A program made the position numbers and the translations under genes. Positions 22,118-29,955 of a stretch of DNA of 36,674 nucleotides are shown piece after piece; the stretch's first letter is position 1, and each line of letters opens with the position of its first letter. The notes beneath the pieces were generated by a model. The model did no database searches and was not told the origin of the DNA. It was given only the letters and a program-made list of their open reading frames with translations. The stretch comes from Legionella waltersii (lineage in GTDB: Bacteria > Pseudomonadota > Gammaproteobacteria > Legionellales > Legionellaceae): positions 1 through 36,674 of the forward strand of contig NZ_LNZB01000051.1 of NCBI RefSeq assembly GCF_001468085.1. The letters run 5' to 3'.

Positions 22118-22794
22118 TATTCGCTACCATCCTTACCAACATAACGGTTATCGTTTCGTATAACCTTTGGTACTAACGTTCTAGGTACTATATCCACTGG
22201 TGCATAAATTACTTTTTGTAACTTGGCATCATAACGCATCTCCACTTCGCCACTTAAAGGGAAGTCTTTTCGGAATGGATGCCCAATGAAACCATAATCC
22301 GTCAATAGACGTCGAAGATCTGGATGGCCTTCAAATAAAATGCCATATAAATCATAGGCTTCTCGTTCATACCAGTTAGCCGCTTTCCATAAATGATGAA
22401 CGGAGGGAACAATTAAATGGGACTCTGACACAAATAGTTTTACACGGATCCGATGATTATTTGTTGTTGAAAGCAGATGATACACAATTGCAAATCTTGG
22501 TTTATTTAATGCATAAGCTTTTGCTTCTTGACGTTCTACCCCTCTTGAGAATCCGTGTTCTGTTGCGTCTTCAGTTTCCCAGTCGTATTCACCATAGAGT
22601 AAATAATCCACGCCACAAAGATCAATAAGCTGTTCAAAGCAGAAGGCTTTGTTATCTTTTAGCTCTAACATGATGGGTAATAGATTGTTTGAATCACATT
22701 CTATCGTCACTTCATCGTTATCATTGTTTAATTCAGCGATATGATTTGCTAGTTTTGATTGTAGCGTTTCAACTAAATGATCGATTTTTGCCAT
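22117..22794 (-). CDS. nuoC: NADH-quinone oxidoreductase subunit C
   Basis: 30-kDa-type peripheral subunit, a scaffold next to NuoD. It has no cofactor. The signature [59 protein letters not shown] (about 124-182) is unmistakable. The 225 residues match proteobacterial NuoC proteins encoded separately from NuoD. It shares one base with nuoD and lies 25 bases downstream of nuoB. Confidence 0.98.
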   Translation of the reverse strand: MAKIDHLVETLQSKLANHIAELNNDNDEVTIECDSNNLLPIMLELKDNKAFCFEQLIDLCGVDYLLYGEYDWETEDATEHGFSRGVERQEAKAYALNKPRFAIVYHLLSTTNNHRIRVKLFVSESHLIVPSVHHLWKAANWYEREAYDLYGILFEGHPDLRRLLTDYGFIGHPFRKDFPLSGEVEMRYDAKLQKVIYAPVDIVPRTLVPKVIRNDNRYVGKDGSE

Positions 22795-22819
22795 CTAATT
22801 TGCACCTTTAATGATAACT

Positions 22820-23296
22820 TTATGCTTCAATAACCGATTTTCGTCGGATTTTGTTTTGAAGCTGTATGATTCCATATAACAATGCCTCTGCTGTAGGTGG
22901 ACATCCTGGAACATAAACATCAACAGGAACTATTCTGTCGCAACCTCTAACTACAGAGTATGAATAGTGATAGTATCCACCACCGTTTGCACAGGAACCC
23001 ATTGATATTACCCAACGAGGTTCGGGCATTTGGTCATACACTTTACGAAGTGCAGGTGCCATTTTATTGCATAATGTGCCTGCGACTATCATTACATCCG
23101 ATTGACGTGGACTGGGTCGAAATATAATTCCAAACCGGTCAAGATCGTATCTAGCAGCGCCAACATGCATCATTTCCACCGCACAACAAGCTAAGCCAAA
23201 CGTCATAGGCCACATTGAGCCGCTTCTTGCCCATCCAATCAATTTTTCGATTGATGTTAGCTCAAAACCTTTATTTTGTATTTCAGCAACCGCCAT
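22820..23296 (-). CDS. nuoB: NADH-quinone oxidoreductase subunit B
   Basis: Carries the terminal 4Fe-4S cluster N2, which reduces quinone. Ligands are the tandem Cys37-Cys38 in [12 protein letters not shown], Cys102 in [19 protein letters not shown] and Cys132 in [15 protein letters not shown]. Length 158 is typical of the alpha/gammaproteobacterial short form. The Arg/Asp-rich segment [22 protein letters not shown] is conserved. It is 59 bases downstream of nuoA. Confidence 0.98.
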   Translation of the reverse strand: MAVAEIQNKGFELTSIEKLIGWARSGSMWPMTFGLACCAVEMMHVGAARYDLDRFGIIFRPSPRQSDVMIVAGTLCNKMAPALRKVYDQMPEPRWVISMGSCANGGGYYHYSYSVVRGCDRIVPVDVYVPGCPPTAEALLYGIIQLQNKIRRKSVIEA

Positions 23297-23355
23297 AGTT
23301 CGCCTCTAAGCAGCTAAACAAGTCAATAAATTCGATTTTATAGGGACTAAGCACT

Positions 23356-23712
23356 TTATTCCCATTCTAAAGCGCCTCGTTTCCATTCATAAATAAAACC
23401 GATTACCAATAAACCAAGGAATAGCATCATGCCGTAAAAACCAAACCACCCAATTTTTCTTAAAGCCAATGCCCAAGGGAAAAAGAAAGCTGTTTCTAGA
23501 TCGAATATAATAAATAAAATTGCAACAAGATAGAAGCGAACGTCAAAAGGAATATGTGAGCTTTCAAACTCTCCAAATCCACACTCGTAGGGTGCATTTT
23601 TCGCATTATCTGGACTATGCTTCGAAAAGAGAGAACCTGCTCCAAGCATAGCTAAACCAAGGGCTAACCCAATAATAATGAATACAAGAACGGGTAAATA
23701 TTGATATACCAT
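23356..23712 (-). CDS. nuoA: NADH-quinone oxidoreductase subunit A
   Basis: Three-helix membrane subunit at the junction of the membrane and peripheral arms. The conserved loop [44 protein letters not shown] includes the switching Cys and the membrane Asp-Glu pair DLE. Length is 118. AAGGTGAG precedes the ATG. It is the first nuo gene, beginning only 23 bases after the 3' end of tRNA-Leu, so its promoter must lie upstream of the tRNA or further back at tpiA. Confidence 0.97.
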   Translation of the reverse strand: MVYQYLPVLVFIIIGLALGLAMLGAGSLFSKHSPDNAKNAPYECGFGEFESSHIPFDVRFYLVAILFIIFDLETAFFFPWALALRKIGWFGFYGMMLFLGLLVIGFIYEWKRGALEWE

Positions 23713-23735
23713 CTGCTCACCTTGTTCGGTTTATA

Positions 23736-23820
23736 TGGTGCCGAAGGCCGGACTCGAACCGGCACGGCTTGCGCCACCGCCCCCTCAAGACGGCGTGTCT
23801 ACCAATTTCACCACTTCGGC
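23736..23820 (-). tRNA. tRNA-Leu (GAG)
   Basis: An 85-base class II cloverleaf with encoded CCA. The acceptor arms GCCGAAG/CTTCGGC pair perfectly. The D-loop is GGTAGAC, and the anticodon loop TTGAGGG places anticodon GAG at 23784-23786. The variable arm is TGGCGCAAGCCG, and the T-arm is GCCGGTTCGAGTCCGGC. It lies between secG and nuoA on the same strand, so it is probably cut from a secG-tRNA-nuoA precursor. Confidence 0.97.
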
Positions 23821-23839
23821 ATAGTTTCGTTTTTATTAT

Positions 23840-23865
23840 GTCGCTCAAGATTTAGCTTGTGCGAC
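23840..23865 (-). other. Hairpin between secG and tRNA-Leu
   Basis: GTCGC/GCGAC and CAAG/CTTG stems, separated by one symmetrical mismatch, enclose a 6-base loop in the 69-base gap between secG and the tRNA. No U-run follows on either strand, so it is not a classical terminator. It may be an RNase processing site or stabiliser at the end of the tpiA-secG message. A weak CATAAT sits just after it on the minus strand and could be a -10 box for the tRNA. Confidence 0.4.
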
Positions 23866-23889
23866 AACCCAAGGATTTATTTATTACCT

Positions 23890-24210
23890 TTAATTCTTTT
23901 TATTTTCTACAGGTACCGGTACTGAATTTACAGGCACATTAACTGGTTGAGGAATTGCCTGTTGGGCTGCCTTTTGGTATTGCGTAGACACCAGATAAGA
24001 CAACATCAAACTGGTCACAAAAAAAGCAAGAGCAAGACCACCAGTCAGCTTAAATAGAAAACCACCTGTTCCCTGACTACCAAAGATTGTATTTGATGCC
24101 CCAGAACCAAAGGCGGCGCCTATGTCCGCTCCCTTACCATGCTGAATAAGTACTAAGCCAATTAGAATAATTGCAATTAGCACATGAATCATTAATATCA
24201 ATTGATACAT
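23890..24210 (-). CDS. secG: Preprotein translocase subunit SecG
   Basis: Auxiliary membrane subunit of the SecYEG channel. Two helices are seen (about 5-23 and 52-74), joined by the conserved loop [38 protein letters not shown]. The C-terminal tail is Pro/Val/Gln-rich, as is usual. Length is 106. The start overlaps the tpiA end by 13 bases, indicating coupled translation. The tpiA-secG-tRNA-Leu-nuoA order is common in gammaproteobacteria. Confidence 0.97.
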   Translation of the reverse strand: MYQLILMIHVLIAIILIGLVLIQHGKGADIGAAFGSGASNTIFGSQGTGGFLFKLTGGLALAFFVTSLMLSYLVSTQYQKAAQQAIPQPVNVPVNSVPVPVENKKN

Positions 24211-24947
24211 TTAACAATGTCCACAAATTGTTTCGCGTTCAATGATGCACCACCAACTAACCCACCATCAATATCTGGCATGTTAAACAATGCCTGAGCA
24301 TTGTTTTCATTTACACTTCCACCATACAGGATAGTAAGGTTTTCAGCATCACTATTATTTATTTCTCGCACCATTTTTCGTATGTACTGGTGCACCTTTT
24401 GTGCTTGTTCAGGTGTAGCCGTTTGTCCAGTTCCAATTGCCCAAACAGGCTCATAAGCAACAACGCAATTTTTAAAACAATCTTCTGCGTTGTTTTGTAT
24501 TGCAAGCAATTGTCGTTCAATCACCTGCTCCGTATGGCCTTTTTCTCGCTCAAGCAGCGTTTCACCAACACAAAGAACCGGTATCATACCATGATCTTTC
24601 ACATGGTGGAATTTTTGTGCGATAAAATTTTCATCTTCATGAAAATAGTGTCGACGTTCAGAATGTCCTACCAGCACATAGGTACAATCAAACTCTTTCA
24701 ACATGGGGGCAGAAATTTCACCTGTGTATGCACCAGAGTCTTTGGGAAATACATTTTGTGCTCCAAGCATTAGCTTACCTTGGGCTATGCATTCTTTTAC
24801 CTGAGGTATATACAGGCTAGGAGGCATAATGACTAAGCGAGCGGTATTTTCAAAGTTTATCAATTCATGTATTTGTGAAATCAGAGTGTTTATCTGAGAA
24901 ATTTTGCCATTCATTTTCCAATTCCCAGCAACAATTTTCTGTCTCAT
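24198..24947 (-). CDS. tpiA: Triosephosphate isomerase
   Basis: Interconverts dihydroxyacetone phosphate and glyceraldehyde 3-phosphate in glycolysis and gluconeogenesis; cytosolic dimeric TIM barrel. Catalytic residues are Asn9 and Lys11 (VAGNWKMNG), His95 (VLVGHSERR) and Glu166 ([12 protein letters not shown]). The phosphate loop ILYGGSVN and the C-terminal [10 protein letters not shown] are present. Length is 249. AGGAG lies about 12 bases upstream of the ATG, a little far. It is separated from glmM, its usual upstream neighbour, by the divergent 1067-codon gene. Confidence 0.98.
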   Translation of the reverse strand: MRQKIVAGNWKMNGKISQINTLISQIHELINFENTARLVIMPPSLYIPQVKECIAQGKLMLGAQNVFPKDSGAYTGEISAPMLKEFDCTYVLVGHSERRHYFHEDENFIAQKFHHVKDHGMIPVLCVGETLLEREKGHTEQVIERQLLAIQNNAEDCFKNCVVAYEPVWAIGTGQTATPEQAQKVHQYIRKMVREINNSDAENLTILYGGSVNENNAQALFNMPDIDGGLVGGASLNAKQFVDIVKCIN

Positions 24948-25123
24948 CTTTCGCTTTACTCCTAATCACAAGACAACGCATTAATGCATCAACAAGGACA
25001 CTTCAATTTTCAGTTCAAAAGATTGGGAATATACCTAATCTCGATAACGAAGGGTAGTAGGTAACCATGCTTTTTTTACGCAAAACGTATTCATTTTTTT
25101 TGCAACAAAATACATTTTTACAC
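24948..25123. other. Divergent intergenic region, tpiA side
   Basis: AT-rich spacer between the start of tpiA (minus) and the promoter of the large plus-strand gene. It must hold the promoter for the tpiA-secG-nuo unit, but I see no convincing -35/-10 pair; TATATT on the minus strand near 25030 is the best -10 candidate and lacks a good -35. A 10-base palindrome GCATTAATGC lies at 24978-24987. Confidence 0.35.
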
Positions 25124-25151
25124 TTGCTAATACCCTTTTATTCGATAGAAT
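25124..25151 (+). promoter_or_regulatory. Predicted promoter of the effector-like gene
   Basis: TTGCTA (25124-25129), a 16-base spacer and TAGAAT (25146-25151). The -35 hexamer is identical to that of the tRNA-fMet promoter. The leader to the ATG at 25234 would be about 75 bases. I looked for the PmrA-type TTAAT direct repeats and CpxR-type GTAAA pairs known from Legionella effector promoters and found none convincing. Confidence 0.55.
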
Positions 25152-25176
25152 CCTATATACCTAAATGACTTCTAAG

Positions 25177-25192
25177 GCAAATTTTAATTTGC
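25177..25192. promoter_or_regulatory. Inverted repeat between promoter and start of the effector-like gene
   Basis: A perfect GCAAATT-TT-AATTTGC inverted repeat (7+2+7) lies 26 bases downstream of the predicted -10 box and 41 before the start codon. It could be an operator for a dimeric regulator or a leader hairpin; the two-base spacing fits an operator better than a stem-loop. Confidence 0.4.
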
Positions 25193-25233
25193 TCGAATTG
25201 GCTTAGGGATATATTTTTACCAGGAGGGTTTTA

Positions 25234-28200
25234 ATGATGAAAGAAATCATACTGCAATTAATTAAGGAAATTTCAGCTCTATCTTCACCAGTTAGTGCTG
25301 CAGCATTAAAGCAAGTATTCAAGTCTACACCCCTTCCATCTGAGGAAGTGCCTCAAGAGTTAATTCCTTATTACGCGGCACTCCGTAAGCTATCCATCTA
25401 TGCCGATCAATATGAAGAGTCATCTGCACTGATCAACGAGAATGAGCTTAAAAAGTCGTCTTATAATGAACTTTTAAAACAAACAAGAGAAGTTCAATTA
25501 GAATTTGAGCGATTAAATCAAGAATTAGAGTCATCAAAAATCGCAATTAACCTTTTCTATAAAACGATTGAGTCTAATGCACGTCAATATTTGCCGTCTT
25601 TATCCTCTTCCCCCACCATTAAGGAGTTTGGTGAAACCCAAAAAAATGTTGTTAGGGAATATGATGCGTATCTAACAAAAGCCTTTAAGGACAGAGTATT
25701 GCATTATGCGAAATTAGAGTTCATTTATAAAACTCGTCTTATAGATAAACTCATTACTCAATTAAATGAAAAGGACTTTTCAATAGTTAATACTCAAGAC
25801 GCTTCATCCATCAATAATTTGTTAAGTGAGCTAACTCTTACAAACAAGAAATTAATCGACTTAAAAACCAGATGGAATGGCGATAAAAATCAAGGTTTGC
25901 TCTATCGTTTTGACAAGGTAGTGTCTTCAAAGGAAAAGCAGGAAAAAGAAAAGGAAATAATGGCTGAAATAGAGCTTATTGAAACCGAATTAAAGTCAAT
26001 CCCTACTTTACTAGACAACAATAAACTGAGCCATGAAGATAAACTAAGTCTTACTGAAACATTTAATACAACACCTGATACTAAAGGACTTATTAGCGGG
26101 TATGAAAATCAAATTGATGGTCTTTTATCCTATGTTAATCCATTCAGCTGGATGAGTTGGTCCCAAAATGGTAACTATGCAAAAGATCAGGAAAGGCTTA
26201 GAAATTCAGTAGAGTACTTAAAGCTACTGGAAAAACAACGGGGACTAAAACTTGAGCATAATGAAAAGGAAGCACATCGTAGTCGAGTCTTAAAGTTATT
26301 TCCTGAACAGAACCCAATACCTAGCGATAAGGACAATAGTGTTCTCACAAACTCTAAAGAACGAAATGACGTGTTGTTAGATGCAGTAGATTTAATTAAT
26401 GATTTACCAGCATTTAAACCATCAATATCACTTACTCCTGAATCACCACTTTTGGATTTTTCTTTATTATTATTTGAACAAATGCCGCTTGTTCTTGCTC
26501 AGGAGGAAAAAAACTCAAGCATTATTGCTCTTTTGCAAGAATTAATTCCACTAAAACGCACTGTAGAGGAATTAGTCGCTCACCATAAACTTACTCTCCC
26601 TGTTGATTTGCAATATGCGACGCCAGAGGAAGCTGAAAAAGCTAAAGAGAATTTTGGTCAAGCTGATTCAGAGCAATTGGCTTGGATAGAACAACATAAA
26701 CAATGTGAAATTTATTTTTCTAAGGCTAAATCATTAGAAGAAGTTGTTTTAAGGGTCAGAGAAGCCTCAAATAAAGCGAGAGACCTCACTAAACAATTAC
26801 GAGAGAATTCATACAAACCTGAATCTGAAGCGTCTGTACTTCAAACTCCCGGACATTTAATCACCCTTTCTCAAAGGATAGAGACCACTCTGCGCGAATT
26901 ACGTCAATTGCCTCCGATTAAAACGGATGCGCCTGTGCAAACAACCACAGAAGACGTTCAACACCTGCCTCAGCATCAACCTGTTACCGAGCAAAGTAAA
27001 AAAAACCAAACTGGTTCTGTCCAACAAAACACAGTGGATAATCCTTTACGATCACTAGAATCCAACCCCTTACAATCGGCACCTGCTGATGAATCAAAGA
27101 TAGAATTAGTACCAAGTCAACGTCAACATGAAGTAATAACTCCTGTCCTATCTTCTGGAACGGAAGTAAGGATTGCATCTGAACCAGTTGCACAACCATT
27201 ACAAGAAAAACCCATCATAAAGGAGCCTGAACGAAATGAGACTACGGATTCTCGCCCAATTCAACCAGCACCCAATCACAAATTGACACTATTTCCAATC
27301 GCTGCTTCTTTAGTCAGGACTACAACCGACAAACCAACAGTCCTTATAGAACCCCCATTAGAACCAGCTAAACTTCAAGATAAACCGGTAAATAGTAGTC
27401 CTCCTAAACCACTCTTGATAACTGTTGCTAGCGATCAAAATCAATCCGAAGACAGCGCCTCTAATAGAAGCATTGGATTATCTGAAAGTAATACGACCAG
27501 CTTATCCGATGAAGTTGATGTTTATAATGATCAAGAAGAACAGCAATCCGATGATTTTTATGTATCACAATCCGATCAACTGTCTTTACCTAAGACTCCA
27601 TCTGGTAACCAATTTCCTCCCATAGGTTCAAAGAATACTACCAGTGATGTGACCCTTGCTCCTGTTAAGATCCAAACTCAGGACATAGTACTAACACCTG
27701 ATGTTGAAGATCCAAATTCTCATCTGTTAGCTTATTATCATAACCTCAACTTATCATTAATTTCGCACCATGCAACAAATGTTCAAGAATGGTATAGGAA
27801 ACTGTATGGCGCAATTACAAAATCATCGCTCGACGCACATCAAAATCTAAAAGCCATTCATCTATTAAAGGATATTTTATTTGAGTTTCAATTCAAACAG
27901 GACATGTCTACAATCAACGCCTATATGCGACTATGCCCCACACCCGAGTCGGATTTTTCTGCATTATTATCACTCAAACCAGCAATTCCCATCATTGAGT
28001 CAGAAGCTGACGAAGAGTCTATTTTTGAAAATTGTCCTAAAGAATTGCAAAAGTTCTATGACCAATTCGTTCGATTGAAAGGCAGTTTTCCGGTGGAGGC
28101 AAAGTTATTCATACAAGCCATGCATTCTTTTGTATTGATGAAGGAATCAATTGACCAATCACAAGAGAAAATTAACCCTAGTAATATACCTAAATTAACG

Positions 28201-28437
28201 CAAGATCCTCGCTTCGATCCCTTAAAGAGACATCGAGGATTTATGCAAATTTGGGAGTTTTTTGAGGACATCTACAATTGGATTGTTGGAAAAATTACTC
28301 AAAAAGCCGAGCATGAATACACTAATCGCCCATGTTTTTTTAGAACTCAATCAGCAAAACTCTTGGATGAAGTTGATGCAATGACTCAAAACATGTTGTT
28401 AGGGAATAGTCCAGAGACAGTGGCTAGTCTACAATAG
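25234..28437 (+). CDS. lepA: Large coiled-coil protein, LepA-type Dot/Icm effector candidate
   Basis: A 1067-residue protein with no enzymatic motif I recognise and no signal peptide. Residues 1-560 are charged and helical, with coiled-coil-like stretches (for example NELLKQTREVQLEFERLNQEL) and an odd aromatic patch, NPFSWMSWSQNGNY, near 305. Residues about 560-825 are low-complexity, Pro/Gln/Thr/Ser-rich and probably disordered. Residues 830-1067 are helical again, with a conserved-looking RGFMQIWEFFEDIYNWIVGKI segment. The extreme C-terminus (DEVDAMTQNMLLGNSPETVASLQ) is compatible with a Dot/Icm signal. AGGAGG lies six bases before the first of two ATGs. From established knowledge, L. pneumophila carries effector lepA (about 1150 residues, coiled-coil, implicated in release from protozoa) between tpiA and glmM; the assignment here rests on that synteny and on protein character. 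It is not elongation factor 4. If not LepA, it is an unassigned effector-like protein. Confidence 0.6.
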   Translation: MMKEIILQLIKEISALSSPVSAAALKQVFKSTPLPSEEVPQELIPYYAALRKLSIYADQYEESSALINENELKKSSYNELLKQTREVQLEFERLNQELESSKIAINLFYKTIESNARQYLPSLSSSPTIKEFGETQKNVVREYDAYLTKAFKDRVLHYAKLEFIYKTRLIDKLITQLNEKDFSIVNTQDASSINNLLSELTLTNKKLIDLKTRWNGDKNQGLLYRFDKVVSSKEKQEKEKEIMAEIELIETELKSIPTLLDNNKLSHEDKLSLTETFNTTPDTKGLISGYENQIDGLLSYVNPFSWMSWSQNGNYAKDQERLRNSVEYLKLLEKQRGLKLEHNEKEAHRSRVLKLFPEQNPIPSDKDNSVLTNSKERNDVLLDAVDLINDLPAFKPSISLTPESPLLDFSLLLFEQMPLVLAQEEKNSSIIALLQELIPLKRTVEELVAHHKLTLPVDLQYATPEEAEKAKENFGQADSEQLAWIEQHKQCEIYFSKAKSLEEVVLRVREASNKARDLTKQLRENSYKPESEASVLQTPGHLITLSQRIETTLRELRQLPPIKTDAPVQTTTEDVQHLPQHQPVTEQSKKNQTGSVQQNTVDNPLRSLESNPLQSAPADESKIELVPSQRQHEVITPVLSSGTEVRIASEPVAQPLQEKPIIKEPERNETTDSRPIQPAPNHKLTLFPIAASLVRTTTDKPTVLIEPPLEPAKLQDKPVNSSPPKPLLITVASDQNQSEDSASNRSIGLSESNTTSLSDEVDVYNDQEEQQSDDFYVSQSDQLSLPKTPSGNQFPPIGSKNTTSDVTLAPVKIQTQDIVLTPDVEDPNSHLLAYYHNLNLSLISHHATNVQEWYRKLYGAITKSSLDAHQNLKAIHLLKDILFEFQFKQDMSTINAYMRLCPTPESDFSALLSLKPAIPIIESEADEESIFENCPKELQKFYDQFVRLKGSFPVEAKLFIQAMHSFVLMKESIDQSQEKINPSNIPKLTQDPRFDPLKRHRGFMQIWEFFEDIYNWIVGKITQKAEHEYTNRPCFFRTQSAKLLDEVDAMTQNMLLGNSPETVASLQ

Positions 28438-28462
28438 TTTATAAAACCAGCATCAGGATCGC

Positions 28463-28520
28463 CACAGTGGGGACCGCATCAGCGTCACAGTGGGGACGGA
28501 CCCCGGTGGGGTCCGTCCCC
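28463..28520. repeat. GC-rich REP-like hairpin repeat
   Basis: A perfect 13-bp inverted repeat, GGGGACGGACCCC and its complement (28492-28504, 28508-28520), has a 3-base loop. Just before it, the 12-mer CACAGTGGGGAC occurs twice, at 28463-28474 and 28486-28497, so the element looks like one degenerate and one complete copy. It sits in the 111-base gap between the convergent effector-like gene and glmM. Very stable, but without a U-run in either direction. GGGGACGGACCCC-type palindromes resemble elements mobilised by REP-associated tyrosine transposases; this is inference from memory. Confidence 0.65.
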
Positions 28521-28548
28521 TTCTAATCTTATCTGAGAGGTAACTTAT

Positions 28549-29916
28549 TTATGCAGACGTATTTTCTTCACTGAGCTTTTTATCAATGACACAAATATCG
28601 TCGGATAATTGTTGTGCTTGCTCTCTAACTAAGGTTTCATTAAAACCCTCTACCATTACTCTAAGCAAAGGCTCTGTTCCGGATGGTCTTAGTAAGACAC
28701 GCCCCTCTCCTTTTAGGCTCTTTTCGAGACGTTTAACTGCATCTATTACCTTAGGATTTGCAGCTAACTGCTCTGCATTGTTTGTCTTTAAATTAACTAG
28801 AGATTGTGGCAATAAAGCAATTCCTTCGGTTAGTTGCTGCATTGTTTTGTCTTGCTTAACCATGATAGCTAATACCTGCAATGCAGCAACAATACCATCT
28901 CCTGTGGTGGTTTTATCTAAACACAGAATATGGCCTGAAGTTTCACCGCCGATGCGCCAATTTTTTTCTTTAAGCATCTCTAAGATATATCGGTCTCCAA
29001 CCTTTGTGCGCTGAAATGCTATCCCCAAAGCGCCAATAGCAAGTTCTAACCCATAGTTACTCATCAAAGTGCCCACAACACCACCATGAAGGACTCCTCG
29101 TTGATGTCGATCCTTGGCAATAATATAAAGTATCTGGTCGCCATTAATTAGATTTCCTTGAGAATCCACTATCAGTAAACGATCTCCATCACCGTCTAAA
29201 GCAATCCCAATATCAGCTCCTGTTGCAATGACTTTTTGTCTTAATGTTTCTGGAGCTGTGGATCCACACTCCTGATTAATATTGAACCCATCCGGTTTTG
29301 ACCCTATAGACGTCACATCAGCGCCCAATTCAGCAAAAACATTGGGGGCTATGTGGTAGGTTGCCCCATTTGCACAATCCACCACTATTTTTAAATTGGA
29401 CAATCGAGTTTTGGAAGGGATGGTTGATTTGCAAAACTCAATATAACGTCCAGCAGCATCATTGATTCGAATGGCCTTGCCAAGCTTAGCAGACGGGACA
29501 GTTTGTAAAGGTAGATCCAATTCTCTCTCAATAGCTAGTTCAACGCTATCTGGTAATTTCCCGCCATCGGAGTCGAAAAATTTGATGCCATTGTCTTCAA
29601 ATAGATTATGGGATGCGCTAATCACTATTCCAGCATTTGCTCTTAATGTTTGGGTCAAATAAGCAATGCCTGGTGTAGGCATAGGGCCTAATAATGACAC
29701 ATCAACTCCAGCTGCTGACAATCCGGCCTCTAATGCAGACTCAAGCATGTAGCCTGATACTCGAGTGTCTTTACCGATAACCACTTTCTTACGATTACCA
29801 TTGGCCAGTACTCGCCCCACTGCCCAGCCAAGCTTCAAAACAAATTCTGGATTAATGCTAGAAAGACCTACTCGGCCACGGATGCCGTCAGTACCAAAAT
29901 ATTTGCGCTCGCTCAT
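28549..29916 (-). CDS. glmM: Phosphoglucosamine mutase
   Basis: Converts glucosamine 6-phosphate to glucosamine 1-phosphate for UDP-GlcNAc, the precursor of peptidoglycan and LPS. The frame opens at a TTG (29955), but ATG at 29916 gives [17 protein letters not shown], the usual N-terminus, with AAGGTGG upstream; the product is then 455 residues (445 in E. coli). Ser102 in ISASHN is the phosphorylated catalytic residue. Metal ligands are Asp241, Asp243 and Asp245 (DGDGDR). GGETSGHI binds sugar and [15 protein letters not shown] binds phosphate. The residue after SASHN is Leu where Pro is usual. It follows folP, as in many bacteria. Ser/Thr-rich features or truncation are absent. Confidence 0.97.
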   Translation of the reverse strand: MSERKYFGTDGIRGRVGLSSINPEFVLKLGWAVGRVLANGNRKKVVIGKDTRVSGYMLESALEAGLSAAGVDVSLLGPMPTPGIAYLTQTLRANAGIVISASHNLFEDNGIKFFDSDGGKLPDSVELAIERELDLPLQTVPSAKLGKAIRINDAAGRYIEFCKSTIPSKTRLSNLKIVVDCANGATYHIAPNVFAELGADVTSIGSKPDGFNINQECGSTAPETLRQKVIATGADIGIALDGDGDRLLIVDSQGNLINGDQILYIIAKDRHQRGVLHGGVVGTLMSNYGLELAIGALGIAFQRTKVGDRYILEMLKEKNWRIGGETSGHILCLDKTTTGDGIVAALQVLAIMVKQDKTMQQLTEGIALLPQSLVNLKTNNAEQLAANPKVIDAVKRLEKSLKGEGRVLLRPSGTEPLLRVMVEGFNETLVREQAQQLSDDICVIDKKLSEENTSA

Positions 29917-29955
29917 ACTAATCCACCTTTCTTTATTATTCTTATCACTAGCCAA

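Noticed and set aside
24390..24773. 127-codon plus-strand frame opposite tpiA
   Set aside because: Cys/Phe/His-rich shadow translation of the conserved TIM barrel coding strand.
25060..25233. PmrA- or CpxR-type regulatory box upstream of the effector-like gene
   Set aside because: TTAAT occurs once, but no properly spaced partner repeat is present; no paired GTAAA motifs were found.
28586..29014. 142-codon plus-strand frame opposite glmM
   Set aside because: Mirror of the GlmM C-terminal domain; no promoter or ribosome site and no recognisable protein features.
29917..29955. TTG-started 13-codon extension of glmM
   Set aside because: The downstream ATG has a better ribosome site and gives the standard [16 protein letters not shown]-terminus.
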